A DNA stretch of 64,000 nt from an uncultured Bacteroidia bacterium (GCA_903897145.1 CAIUAN010000043.1:16987-80986); one strand, 5' to 3'. Positions 38,701-46,521 are shown, numbered from the stretch's first letter. Numbers and translations: made by a program. Notes: generated by a model not told the origin, from the sequence alone.

Positions 38701-38966
38701 CGATGGCTGCAGAGCCTGAGAAAGCGGTCATATCAATCTACCGGAAATTATCAGGTGTGACTCCATCTTCTATGGAACTCTCCTTATTAAAAAACTTGCA
38801 AGCATCAGAGCTCGTCAAGTTTAGGAGTTCCCCAGAGAAGACAAAAGGGTGGCTTTCGGCGGGTCAGTATAAGATTAACAAAATACTCGATCCAGCCCAG
38901 GTTGCAGCCAATGCCGTTGTGGCCAGTGTAATCTTAAATTCTGACGCTACATTAACGAAAAGATAA
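35730..38966 (+). CDS. PSCyt1-DUF1549-DUF1553 cytochrome lipoprotein with LamG-like insert (second copy)
   Basis: 1078 residues. The signal peptide ends in lipobox LGSC (C23), so this copy is a lipoprotein. Heme site CFSCH lies at 56-60; DUF1549 is at about 160-370 with second heme-type site CARCH near 347. A concanavalin/LamG-like beta-sandwich (about 440-665: LLAYYNFDNGTL, WIMLSMTYDGSSKANGLKLF, VDDLSVYNRALTD) is inserted where the first copy has a shorter region. DUF1553 fills about 750-1078. The LamG part suggests glycan or protein binding. Six bases separate it from the upstream gene and 3 from the DUF1501 partner, so translation is probably coupled. Confidence 0.9.
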   Translation: MVFFKKKASVFALLIAVLALGSCGPKLPADIVASLKLLPDKIDYNQHVKPILSDKCFSCHGPDKTKQKAGLRLDIQSFAYAPLPETPGKVAIDPGSLEGSELYHRIISEDPSYIMPSSKSHLVLSSKEKAILVRWIQHGAKYKPHWAFVKPEKPSVPSAHISGWMVNSIDHFIARRLESEHIQPSKEASKELLLRRLSLDLTGLPPTLEEIDLFLSDRAANAYEKQVERLLKSPHFGEKMAVDWLDLARFADSYGYTVDRLRDMSPYRDWVIQAYNQNMPYNQFIQWQLAGDLMPFPTKDMIIATAFNRLHQQNMEGGIIEEEFQTEYVIDRTNTMGTAIMGLPIGCARCHDHKFDPITQKNYYELTSFFNRVKEAGQISWDDATPTPTLMLPTKEKEKNVAVLNQQIADQEKAVEQTKGIAIPGFKDWLNMKKYQQLGSEIIPQNGLLAYYNFDNGTLKSSSKPQQTGAMKRGLGNSDGDAPVFEKNESGKDLVLNGDQWMATGPIGAFSRSDPFTINLRVLIPNDFKEGVIFHKCIAERLYNYRGYHVYLKENKLSVNMSHAAPSNAISRVMTEPIPRNKWIMLSMTYDGSSKANGLKLFLDGKELALETTMDQLTKDIVRNRKDQLGLQIGAWDRGLGFKGGKVDDLSVYNRALTDFELKIIGDHSAWKSISAKNPELLASADSLALKNYYLSAVDPGLLAEQKKLQQLRTNLSDTVSNIQELSVMQDMPIPRKTYILKRGNYDAFGEEVFPNAPPSIFPFSKKFPQNRYGLAMWLTDDDHPLTARVAVNRIWQNFFGTGLVKTAEDFGNQGELPSHPELLDWLAVSFTDSKWDFKNLCKQIVMSATYRQDSKSTSQNLALDPENRLLSHGPSIRLTAEMIRDNALAASGLLNTTLGGKSIKPYQPDGLWEINNSSYRADTGANVYRRGIYVLVKRSVPNPTLATFDATSRSYCVVRRQKTNTPLQALVTLNDPTFVEAAKVMGEQLTMAAEPEKAVISIYRKLSGVTPSSMELSLLKNLQASELVKFRSSPEKTKGWLSAGQYKINKILDPAQVAANAVVASVILNSDATLTKR

Positions 38967-38969
38967 GCT

Positions 38970-40484
38970 ATGAGCGATCATCATCACGATATTTTTAAAT
39001 TGCATACGCCAGAATTTAATCAATTAAATAATCGATTAGATCGTCGCAATTTCTTAACCAAAACCTCCTTAGGAATTGGGGCACTCGCGCTCGGTTCTTT
39101 ATTAGGAAATGATTTACTTGGCAAAGGCGTTGGAGCTAAAGGTGATATCCCAGCTGCGACGCTTGAGGAGGAAATTTTGCGTGCAATTCCGCATATCGCA
39201 CCACGAGCCAAGCGTGTGGTTTATCTTTTTATGAGTGGGGGACCTTCTCAGTTTGAGACGTTCGATTATAAGCCTAAGTTAGTGGAGATGTATGGGAAAG
39301 GGCTGCCTGACTCCGTGCGACAAGGACAGCGATTAACCAGCATGAGTGCCAATCAAAGTACTCTTCCGATCGTCCCTTCGGTGTATAAGTTTCGTCAATA
39401 TGGTGAATCACAAACCTGGCTAAGCGAACTTCTTCCCTATACTTCGGCTGTTGTTGATGATTTATGTATCATCAAATCAATCCATTCGGAAGCGATTAAC
39501 CACGATCCTGCCATAACCTTTTTTCAAACTGGAAATCAATTGCCTGGACGACCTTCTATCGGGTCGTGGGTTAGCTATGGATTAGGATCTGACAATAAAA
39601 ATCTTCCTTCTTTTATTGTCTTAGTTTCAAAGAATGCCGTTAAAGATCAACCGCTCTATGCCCGTCTTTGGGGCAATGGCTTTCTCCCTTCAGAACATCA
39701 GGGTGTTCAGTTTAGAGCTGGGAAGAATCCGGTTTTGTATTTAGACAATCCGGAAGGGTATGATGGAGCCGATCGGAAACAGATGCTTGAATACCTGTCT
39801 AAATTAAATATACTTCAAAATGAGCCTTATGGCGATCCTGAGGTGCAAGCTCGAATTGCGCAATATGAGATGGCTTACCGCATGCAAACATCGGTTCCTG
39901 AAGTGATGGATACTTCCGATGAACCGGATGAAGTTTTCAATCTCTATGGTCCTGACAGTCGCGATTCAGGAAGCTATGCCGCTAATTGCCTTTTAGCGCG
40001 CAAACTATTAGAGAAAGATGTGAAGTTTATTCAGCTTTACCATCAAGGGTGGGATCATCATGGTGGTCTTCCTGCTGGAATGGCCAAGCAATGTAAAGAT
40101 ACCGACCAGCCAACGGCTGCCCTGCTAAAAGATTTGAAAAGAAGAGGCCTTCTTGAAGATACTTTAGTGATTTGGGGAGGTGAATTTGGACGGACTGTTT
40201 ATTCTCAAGGCAAGCTTCAAGCGAATGACTATGGTCGCGATCACCATCCACGGTGTTTCACTATGTGGATGGCGGGTGCGGGAGTTAAACCTGGAATAAG
40301 TTATGGAGAGACAGACGACTTTAGTTATAATGTTGTTAAAAATCCAGTCCATGTGCATGATTTCCAAGCCACTTTGTTAAATCTAATGGGCGTGGATCAC
40401 GAAAGACTTACCTTTAAATTTCAAGGAAGACGCTTCCGATTAACCGATGTTGAGGGTAACGTAGTAAAAGATATTTTGACTTAA
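38970..40484 (+). CDS. DUF1501 protein, Tat-exported (second copy)
   Basis: 504 residues, paralog of 32766-34265. Tat motif DRRNFLTKTSLGIGALALG lies at about 20-38. Conserved blocks YLFMSGGPSQFETFDYKP, INHDPAITFFQTGN, GRPSIGSWVSYGLG, HQGWDHHG, VIWGGEFGRTV and GRDHHPRCFTMW match the alkaline-phosphatase-like superfamily. The DTHGD of the first copy is WDHHGG here, so the metal site may differ. It follows the LamG-containing cytochrome by 3 bases; each DUF1501 protein thus has its own cytochrome partner. Confidence 0.9.
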   Translation: MSDHHHDIFKLHTPEFNQLNNRLDRRNFLTKTSLGIGALALGSLLGNDLLGKGVGAKGDIPAATLEEEILRAIPHIAPRAKRVVYLFMSGGPSQFETFDYKPKLVEMYGKGLPDSVRQGQRLTSMSANQSTLPIVPSVYKFRQYGESQTWLSELLPYTSAVVDDLCIIKSIHSEAINHDPAITFFQTGNQLPGRPSIGSWVSYGLGSDNKNLPSFIVLVSKNAVKDQPLYARLWGNGFLPSEHQGVQFRAGKNPVLYLDNPEGYDGADRKQMLEYLSKLNILQNEPYGDPEVQARIAQYEMAYRMQTSVPEVMDTSDEPDEVFNLYGPDSRDSGSYAANCLLARKLLEKDVKFIQLYHQGWDHHGGLPAGMAKQCKDTDQPTAALLKDLKRRGLLEDTLVIWGGEFGRTVYSQGKLQANDYGRDHHPRCFTMWMAGAGVKPGISYGETDDFSYNVVKNPVHVHDFQATLLNLMGVDHERLTFKFQGRRFRLTDVEGNVVKDILT

Positions 40485-40511
40485 AATGATAACGACTAAC
40501 AATAGATATTT

Positions 40512-41621
40512 ATGACTTCTAGAAGAACATTTTTAAAAAATTCAACCCTTATGACAACCGCTGCTGCAGTATTGCCTAGTTCTGGATTCTCTATTTCTCC
40601 CGGAAATCAACAATTAAATGATCCTTTCATTGGACAGGGAGAATTTAAATATAAAGTTGATAAAAATTGGGCGAAGATAAGCGTCAATAGCAATCCACTT
40701 TTCAACTGTCATGAGATGGTTCAGGATAGTCAAGGTCGATTAATTATGTTAGGTGATAACATTCATAATAACATCCTGATCTTTGATAAATCGGGCAAGC
40801 TTTTGGATAGCTGGGGAAATTCGTGGCCAGGCGGTCATGGCTTAACACTTTCGAAAGAGGGTGGAGAAGAGTTTTTACTTATTGTTGACTGCGGATGGTT
40901 TCAGGATAAGACTGGTAAATGGACCAAGCAGGCCGGACAGGTTGTAAAAACAGATCTAACTGGACGGATAATATTTACCCTGGGGCATCCACGGACCATC
41001 GGAATTTATAAAGACACAGAGTCTTTTATGCCTACCGAGACAGCCGTAGCGCCCAATGGAGATATCTATTTAGCCGATGGTTATGGCTCCGATTATATCA
41101 TTCAATACAATAGTAATGGGGAATATATTCGCCATTTTGGGGGTCATAATAACACGAATCCTGACCACAATCTTCATTGTGCGCATGGTGTAACTGTTGA
41201 TACTCGCGATAAAAATAATCATAAGCTTATCTGCACTTCGCGTGAGGAAAATTGCTTCAAGGTGTTTACCCTTGATGGGAAGTTCCTATACCGTATTGAT
41301 TTGCCAGGTATGTATGTCTGCCGTCCCGTTCTAAAGGGCGATAACTTATATGCAGGTGTTTGTTGGTCAAAAGATGAGGCTGGAAAGATGATCGGTGGCA
41401 ATAGTGGCTTCGTCACCATTTTAGATCAAAATAATAAGGTTCTATCAAATCCTGGTGGGAATGCCCCTGTTTATAAGAGTGGAATTTTGCAGCCAACCTT
41501 GCAAGACATCAACCATATTTTTCAACATTGTCATGATGTTTGTGTCGATGATGATCTAAACCTTTACATCTGTCAATGGAATGCAAATCAAACCCCACCT
41601 ATCAAATTAACTAGGGTATAA
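40512..41621 (+). CDS. Tat-exported six-bladed beta-propeller (NHL-like) protein
   Basis: 369 residues. Tat signal SRRTFLKNSTLMTTAAA is at about 3-19. The rest repeats NHL/peptidylglycine-lyase-like blades: GRLIMLGDNIHNNILIFDKSGKLLDSWG (split), PNGDIYLADGYGSDYIIQYNSNGEYIRHFGG (split), CAHGVTVDTRD, DLNLYICQW. Histidines in GHGLTL, CAHGVTV and QHCHDVCV could form a metal site as in the amidating-lyase propeller. Substrate or partner unknown; it is embedded in the DUF1501/cytochrome operon, 27 bases after the second DUF1501 gene. Confidence 0.82.
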   Translation: MTSRRTFLKNSTLMTTAAAVLPSSGFSISPGNQQLNDPFIGQGEFKYKVDKNWAKISVNSNPLFNCHEMVQDSQGRLIMLGDNIHNNILIFDKSGKLLDSWGNSWPGGHGLTLSKEGGEEFLLIVDCGWFQDKTGKWTKQAGQVVKTDLTGRIIFTLGHPRTIGIYKDTESFMPTETAVAPNGDIYLADGYGSDYIIQYNSNGEYIRHFGGHNNTNPDHNLHCAHGVTVDTRDKNNHKLICTSREENCFKVFTLDGKFLYRIDLPGMYVCRPVLKGDNLYAGVCWSKDEAGKMIGGNSGFVTILDQNNKVLSNPGGNAPVYKSGILQPTLQDINHIFQHCHDVCVDDDLNLYICQWNANQTPPIKLTRV

Positions 41622-41624
41622 AGT

Positions 41625-42554
41625 ATGACAATGGATCTATCCGCATTTTTAGGGCATCTTCATCCGTTAATTGTTCATCTGCCAATTGGGTTTTTAATCC
41701 TTGCGGTAGTTTTTGAATTTTTATCTTATGCAAGGCCTTATGAAGCCCTAAAACGTGCGGTTCCATTTGTTTTATTTTTAGGTTTTCTCTCGGCATCTAT
41801 TGCCGCTCTTTTTGGCTATTTGTTAGCTCAAGGGAGTGGCTATGATTTAGAGACTCTTTCAGATCATCAGTTATATGGCATTTTGCTGGCTGTCGTCTCA
41901 GGTATCTTGTCTCTTTTTACATGCTCATCTATTGAGCTTGCTATGAGATTAAAGCGGAGGACCTTCTCTTCTTTAATGCTTATCATGTTTTTATTAGTTT
42001 GTTATACGGGTCATCTTGGAGGCTCGTTGACACATGGGAAGGATTATATTTCGTTAGATATTTTTGGCAATAGCACGTCCGGTAAGATTCAAGGAGGGGA
42101 GAATGGTTTAACGACGGTTCAGGCTAATGCTGATATCCCATTTTTAATAGACCTTAAGGCATTAGATAGTCTTAAAACAAAAGGTGTTATTGTTCGCATT
42201 ATGTTGCATGCTCCTTTGCAGCTAGATGTTACCATTCCTGCGGGAAGTGGCATAAAGATGACCCAGATAGCTTCCCAATTGCGGAGCATCTCGAACCAGG
42301 TGATTTGGCTGAATCTTTCAGGCAATGGGTTAACAGATCAGGATTTAGATTTTTTACCTTTGATGACAAATCTAGAGAAATTACGACTGGAGAAAAATCC
42401 GATCACAGATCATATTGCTGGTCAATTAAAAGGGTTGGATAAACTGCAAGCCATCAATTTAAACGACACTAAAATAACGGCAGTCTGCTTGGATCAATTA
42501 AAGCAAATGCCGAACCTTAAACGAGTATATAGCTGGCATACGGTGGAAAAATAA
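41625..42554 (+). CDS. Membrane protein with DUF2231-like helices and leucine-rich repeats, lacking the cytochrome domain
   Basis: 309 residues. Four membrane helices (about 8-135) open with LGHLHPLIVHLPIGFLIL and include GHLGGSLTHGKDY, close to the gene at 34311-35723. The linker and LRR tail (about 180-305: WLNLSGNGLTDQDLDFLP, LRLEKNPITD, INLNDTKITAVCLDQLKQMPN) also match that paralog. The heme-binding middle domain is missing and no CxxCH is present. It starts 3 bases after the propeller gene. It is probably a structural or anchoring partner. Confidence 0.8.
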   Translation: MTMDLSAFLGHLHPLIVHLPIGFLILAVVFEFLSYARPYEALKRAVPFVLFLGFLSASIAALFGYLLAQGSGYDLETLSDHQLYGILLAVVSGILSLFTCSSIELAMRLKRRTFSSLMLIMFLLVCYTGHLGGSLTHGKDYISLDIFGNSTSGKIQGGENGLTTVQANADIPFLIDLKALDSLKTKGVIVRIMLHAPLQLDVTIPAGSGIKMTQIASQLRSISNQVIWLNLSGNGLTDQDLDFLPLMTNLEKLRLEKNPITDHIAGQLKGLDKLQAINLNDTKITAVCLDQLKQMPNLKRVYSWHTVEK

Positions 42555-42665
42555 GTTATTTTTGGCTTCACAATATGTTTGCATTTTAATAAAAAGAGAA
42601 TTGGGAGCTCTTTGAACATTCGGAAACCCTTTACGCAATTTTCAACTGCATTAAAAGCTTTTAAA

Positions 42666-43841
42666 ATGGGTAAGAATCTGGTTGTTTTCGTGTTTGGTAT
42701 TCTATTATTTAGCGCTTGTCATTCAAGTTCCGATACTAAGAAAATTGTTCGTCCGGCACCGGATGATATTTCTGTGTTAGGAGCGCTTCCTTTACTGGTA
42801 ACTTATCCACTAAATAACCCAAGTACTCCAGACAAAATTGAGCTTGGCAAACTTCTCTTTTTTGATCCTATCCTTTCGGGAAATAAAGATGTGGCTTGTG
42901 CCACCTGTCATCATCCTGATTATGGGTTTGCCGAGAGTTTAGATCTCTCCATTGGCGTTCATGGAGCAGGTCTGGGCGGTAGCCGTAATTTCAAGCAGCC
43001 TAATGATATCCCTTTTGTGAAGCGAAATTCTCAGTCGATCATTAATACGGCGTTTAATGGCATCACCAACAATGGGATGATTGATCCTTTGCAGTCTCCT
43101 ATGTTTTGGGATCTTCGAGTCAAAAGTCTCGAGAGTCAGGCCTTGGAGCCAATTAAGGCTTTTGAGGAGATGCGAGGTCATGCTTTTGTGGAAAATGATG
43201 CGCTGGCAAAAGTCGTATCCAGACTAAAGGAAATTGAAGATTATCGAAAATTGTTTAAAAATGCGTTTGGGGGTCAAGATGCGATCACAAAGGATAATCT
43301 GGGAAAGGCGATTGCCGCTTATGAGCGCACCCTTGTTGGGAACAATTCGCGATTCGACCAATATATGCGAGGAAATACTGCTGCGCTTACGCGGAATGAA
43401 CTCGAAGGGTTGAAGTTATTTCTAAAAGATGGCTGTACTAAATGTCATCATGGACCTATGTTTTCAGATTATAAAACCCATGTCATGGGAGTCCCTGAAC
43501 AGGAGAAATTAAAATATTCAGACGCGGGATTTGAGAAGAGTTACGCCTTTAGAACACCTTCTCTAAGGAATCTTTTGCATACCTATCCATATATGCACAA
43601 CGGAAAGCTTAAGAGTCTTGAAAATGTTTTAGAGTTTTATGAAGATCTTTCAGGGGGCAAACAGGCAAACTCAAGAATTCAGTTTAGTCAAATTGATCCT
43701 TTAGTTGCCAACCTAAATGTTGATTTTAAAGACATTGCTTTTATAGTTGAGTTTTTAGGTTCCTTGAATGATGAGCCCCAAAATAAATCAATTCCTCTAA
43801 GGGTTCCAAGTCATTTGTTGGTTGGTGGAAATATCTACTAG
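42666..43841 (+). CDS. MauG/CcpA-type di-heme cytochrome-c peroxidase, lipoprotein
   Basis: 391 residues from ATG 42666. The frame extends to a TTG at 42579, but only the later start gives a clean lipoprotein signal (GKNLVVFVFGILLFSAC, lipid cysteine C18). Two heme sites are present: CATCH near residue 78 and CTKCH near 256. Family blocks ELGKLLFFDPILSGN, FWDLRVKSLESQALEPI and AFRTPSLRNLLHTYPYMHNG are intact. These proteins reduce hydrogen peroxide with two hemes or oxidise partner proteins (MauG). Last gene of the DUF1501/cytochrome block. It may take electrons from the neighbouring cytochromes; inferred. Confidence 0.9.
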   Translation: MGKNLVVFVFGILLFSACHSSSDTKKIVRPAPDDISVLGALPLLVTYPLNNPSTPDKIELGKLLFFDPILSGNKDVACATCHHPDYGFAESLDLSIGVHGAGLGGSRNFKQPNDIPFVKRNSQSIINTAFNGITNNGMIDPLQSPMFWDLRVKSLESQALEPIKAFEEMRGHAFVENDALAKVVSRLKEIEDYRKLFKNAFGGQDAITKDNLGKAIAAYERTLVGNNSRFDQYMRGNTAALTRNELEGLKLFLKDGCTKCHHGPMFSDYKTHVMGVPEQEKLKYSDAGFEKSYAFRTPSLRNLLHTYPYMHNGKLKSLENVLEFYEDLSGGKQANSRIQFSQIDPLVANLNVDFKDIAFIVEFLGSLNDEPQNKSIPLRVPSHLLVGGNIY

Positions 43842-43941
43842 AGAACTAATTCACGCTAATTGAAAATGACATTAATTTATCAGTCTTATTTGCCTTTTCA
43901 AACGAAACAATAGACATGCTAAAGATCATTCCTTTATTTTT

Positions 43942-43949
43942 TATCTTTG
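43942..43949 (+). promoter_or_regulatory. -7 box upstream of the DUF4271 gene
   Basis: TATCTTTG fits TAnnTTTG and lies 22 bases before ATG 43972, so the DUF4271-hemD unit is probably transcribed separately from the cytochrome block. No good -33 element is seen. Confidence 0.5.
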
Positions 43950-43971
43950 CATGGCTCCTAATGAATGATTT

Positions 43972-45249
43972 ATGTCTGTTGCTCTCGTGATCCTGAATGA
44001 AATATCAAATAGTTTTGCTGCTGAACTGCCGCCCCCAAAGGCTCAAGTAGTTAAAAAGAGCACTAAGACTGCGAAAGGCAAAACAGCTGTTTCTAAGTCA
44101 GCAAAGGTTTCTAAAAAGGGTGTTACAGCAAAAAAAACGATTGCAAAACCTACTCCCAAAGCGAAGAACCCATCCGCTAAAAAAGTTCTACCGGCCAAGA
44201 AAGAAGCGACTAAGAAAGTACTTGCGAAAAAAAATATTACAGCTAAGAAGGTTCTTCCCGCGAAGAAAGAGGTTGTTCAAAAAGTTGTACCTGCCAAAAA
44301 GAGCCTAGTTAAGCCGGCAGTTACTAAGTCTATAGTGGTCAAGAAGGCACTTGTCTCAAAAGCTATAGCCACAAAAAAACATCCGAAGAAAGAAGTTGTT
44401 CAACAGGTCAACTACAGCGAGGAGAGTGTTGTGAAGGATTCTCGTTTAAATATCTACACCGGCAATCCTGGCTATTATGCCACATTAGGCGATACGGCCT
44501 ATTTTGGCAATATTCCTACTCTATCGGACTCCGCATTTATACAGGCTCAACGGACGATAATACCTGTTTCAACAAAGCCTTATGGCAAAGTGGGTAAGGA
44601 GCGAATTGCACCAAGTCAAGATTGGGTGCTAGGACTTATTTTAGTCCTTTGGATTATTTTTGCTTCTGTCACCGCCAATTTCCCTAAATATCTAGATCAA
44701 ATATTTTTAAGTCTCGTTAATTTTAAGGAAGCCACAAGGTTATTTCGTCAGCGTGGTTATAAAATGATGTTCGGTGCGGTCCGTTTAGACCTAATTTTTC
44801 ATTTAGTTTTGCCGCTTTCGGTCTTTCAGATCGCACAATTCTTTAATGTGAGCATTGGTGGTTATCCAAGTATCGTTCTTTTTATTGGAATGGCCGCAGT
44901 TATCAATACCTATCTGTTTTTGAAAATCTTGCTCAATAAACTGGTTGGCTCTATCACCATGGTAAAAGAGCAAACCAAGGAGTCTTTGTTTAACATTAGT
45001 CTGCATTACAGAGCCTTAGGGTTTATCTTACTGCCGCTGGTTACTATTCACGCGATATTACCAATTACTAATTTTATTACCATCTGGATAATGGCGGTTT
45101 TATTGGTAATTCTCCATATTGCTGCCGTGATTCGAACAATTTATTTAGCTTATCAAAAAGAGATTTCAATTTTCTATTTGATTTTATACCTTTGTACCCT
45201 AGAAATTCTACCATTGCTTTTGATTTTCAAGCTTATCGTGAAACAATAG
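43972..45249 (+). CDS. DUF4271 membrane protein with histone-H1-like lysine-rich N-terminal region
   Basis: 425 residues. Residues about 22-137 are Lys/Ala/Val-rich with degenerate repeats such as KKVLPAKKE (two copies), AKKNITAKK and VVPAKKSLV. A short linker with tyrosines follows, then a membrane domain from about residue 215 with six or so helices, the DUF4271 domain (LFRQRGYKMMFGAVRLDL). DUF4271 proteins usually precede hemD in Bacteroidota, as here; their function is unknown. The long basic region is not usual for the family and could bind nucleic acid, membrane phospholipid or peptidoglycan, depending on topology. hemD follows in the same frame after 39 bases. Confidence 0.85.
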   Translation: MSVALVILNEISNSFAAELPPPKAQVVKKSTKTAKGKTAVSKSAKVSKKGVTAKKTIAKPTPKAKNPSAKKVLPAKKEATKKVLAKKNITAKKVLPAKKEVVQKVVPAKKSLVKPAVTKSIVVKKALVSKAIATKKHPKKEVVQQVNYSEESVVKDSRLNIYTGNPGYYATLGDTAYFGNIPTLSDSAFIQAQRTIIPVSTKPYGKVGKERIAPSQDWVLGLILVLWIIFASVTANFPKYLDQIFLSLVNFKEATRLFRQRGYKMMFGAVRLDLIFHLVLPLSVFQIAQFFNVSIGGYPSIVLFIGMAAVINTYLFLKILLNKLVGSITMVKEQTKESLFNISLHYRALGFILLPLVTIHAILPITNFITIWIMAVLLVILHIAAVIRTIYLAYQKEISIFYLILYLCTLEILPLLLIFKLIVKQ

Positions 45250-45288
45250 ATAAGGTTTGAAGAGTACCAATTTTTAAAAGTAAAGAAG

Positions 45289-46041
45289 TTGAGGATTAAA
45301 AAAATATTAGTTTCGCAACCTGAGCCAACTCCGGGTAACTCACCTTACCACGACTTGGCTGTTAAACACAATTTGAAGATTGATTTTCGTCAATTCATTC
45401 AAGTTGAGGGTGTTCCGTCAAAGGATTTTCGAAAAGATCGTATTCAGATCTTAGACCATACTGCGGTAATATTTACCAGCAGAACAGCTATTGATCACTT
45501 CTTTCGGATCTCTGGAGAGTTGCGTTTGACGATCCCTGATACCATGAAATATTTCTGTATTTCAGAGGCAACTGCATTTTATCTTCAGAAATATATTGTT
45601 TACCGTAAGCGGAAAATTTTCTATGCCAATGGTAAATTCCCTGATCTAGTAGATGTTTTAGCTAAGCATAAAGATGACAAGTTTCTAATCCCGTTATCAG
45701 ATATGCACAAGGAAGAGATTCCAGTGCTTATGGAAAAGGCGAAATTAAATGTGACTGAAGCCATCATGTATCGCACAGTAAGCAGTAATCTTTCAGATCT
45801 TAAGGATGTTAATTATGACATGCTTGTATTTTTTAGTCCAAGTGGGATAAAGTCTTTATTTGTGAACTTCCCTGACTTTGAACAGAAAGAGACTAAGATT
45901 GCTACATTTGGACCAGTAACAGCGAAGGCTGTTAGAGATGCTGGTCTACGTTTAGATGTTGAGGCTCCCATACCAGAAGCCCCATCCATGCCTGCTGCAT
46001 TAGAGCGATTTATTTCCGAATTCAATAAAAATAATAAATAG
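45289..46041 (+). CDS. hemD: Uroporphyrinogen-III synthase HemD
   Basis: 250 residues; closes hydroxymethylbilane to uroporphyrinogen III in heme synthesis. Bacteroidota-type HemD opening RIKKILVSQPEPT, then HTAVIFTSRTAIDHFF, MLVFFSPSGIKSLF and ATFGPVTAKAVRDAGLR, a bilobal pattern. The start is TTG 45289; no ATG or GTG lies in frame between the preceding stop (45249) and the conserved N-terminus. Followed by a hairpin terminator at 46062-46089. Confidence 0.9.
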   Translation: MRIKKILVSQPEPTPGNSPYHDLAVKHNLKIDFRQFIQVEGVPSKDFRKDRIQILDHTAVIFTSRTAIDHFFRISGELRLTIPDTMKYFCISEATAFYLQKYIVYRKRKIFYANGKFPDLVDVLAKHKDDKFLIPLSDMHKEEIPVLMEKAKLNVTEAIMYRTVSSNLSDLKDVNYDMLVFFSPSGIKSLFVNFPDFEQKETKIATFGPVTAKAVRDAGLRLDVEAPIPEAPSMPAALERFISEFNKNNK

Positions 46042-46061
46042 ATTTTTATTTATGTTATCTG

Positions 46062-46089
46062 AAGGGGGAAAGTGATTTTCCCCTTTTTT
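46062..46089 (+). terminator. Terminator after hemD
   Basis: Stem GGGGAAA (46065-46071) and TTTCCCC (46077-46083), extended by A/T pairs on both sides, then TTTTTT. The GTG at 46072 lies in the loop of this hairpin, which argues against that codon being the rnpA start. Confidence 0.8.
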
Positions 46090-46101
46090 GTTTCTGCACT
46101 T

Positions 46102-46494
46102 ATGACAACTTTTACCTTTAAGAAAGATGAGAAGCTATGTAGCCAAAAAATTATTGGCGACCTTTTTCTGAAAGGGAGTTCCTTTTTATGCTATCCCTTA
46201 AAAGTTGTTTGGAAGGCAGAGCCTTTGCCTTTCCCTGTTCCTCTTCAGGTGGTTTTTAGTGTACCCAAACGACTATTTAAAAGGGCTCACGATCGAAACC
46301 TATTAAAACGCCGACTGCGTGAAGCTTATCGTTATCATAAACATGAGCTTAATGAGTTGCTCACGGCACATAAACAGCAGGTTGCACTTATGATCGTCTA
46401 TATAGCAAAGGAAGAATTAACCTTTGCCCAGATCGATGAGGCAATGATAAAAATGATTGACAAGTTCAAGAAGAACGAAACGCTAACAAACTAA
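46102..46494 (+). CDS. rnpA: Ribonuclease P protein component RnpA
   Basis: 130 residues from ATG 46102, giving MTTFTFKKDEKLCSQKII, the usual RnpA opening. The signature KRAHDRNLLKRRLREAYR lies near 60-77 and binds the P RNA. The longer frame from GTG 46072 starts inside the hemD terminator. It helps RNase P trim tRNA 5' ends. The frequent downstream partner yidD is absent; a terminator follows immediately. Confidence 0.93.
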   Translation: MTTFTFKKDEKLCSQKIIGDLFLKGSSFLCYPLKVVWKAEPLPFPVPLQVVFSVPKRLFKRAHDRNLLKRRLREAYRYHKHELNELLTAHKQQVALMIVYIAKEELTFAQIDEAMIKMIDKFKKNETLTN

Positions 46495-46521
46495 AAAAGA
46501 GACTTATTAAGTCTCTTTTTT
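46495..46521. terminator. Bidirectional terminator between rnpA and the aroG-pheB fusion gene
   Basis: Stem AGAGACT (46498-46504) and AGTCTCT (46510-46516) with a 5-base loop, A-run before and T-run after, so it can work on both strands for the convergent genes. It starts at the rnpA stop codon. Confidence 0.85.

Noticed and set aside
42579..42665. Upstream TTG start for the di-heme peroxidase
   Set aside because: It would bury the lipoprotein signal 29 residues into the protein; the ATG at 42666 gives a normal signal.
43916..43990. 24-codon hydrophobic, signal-peptide-like open frame overlapping the DUF4271 start in another frame
   Set aside because: It contains the -7 box at 43942-43949, and the DUF4271 frame has a TGA at 43966-43968 just upstream of its ATG. 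Only a frameshift in a very small interval could join the two, and no homopolymer is there.
46072..46101. GTG start for rnpA at 46072
   Set aside because: The codon lies in the hemD terminator hairpin, and RnpA homology begins at the ATG at 46102.
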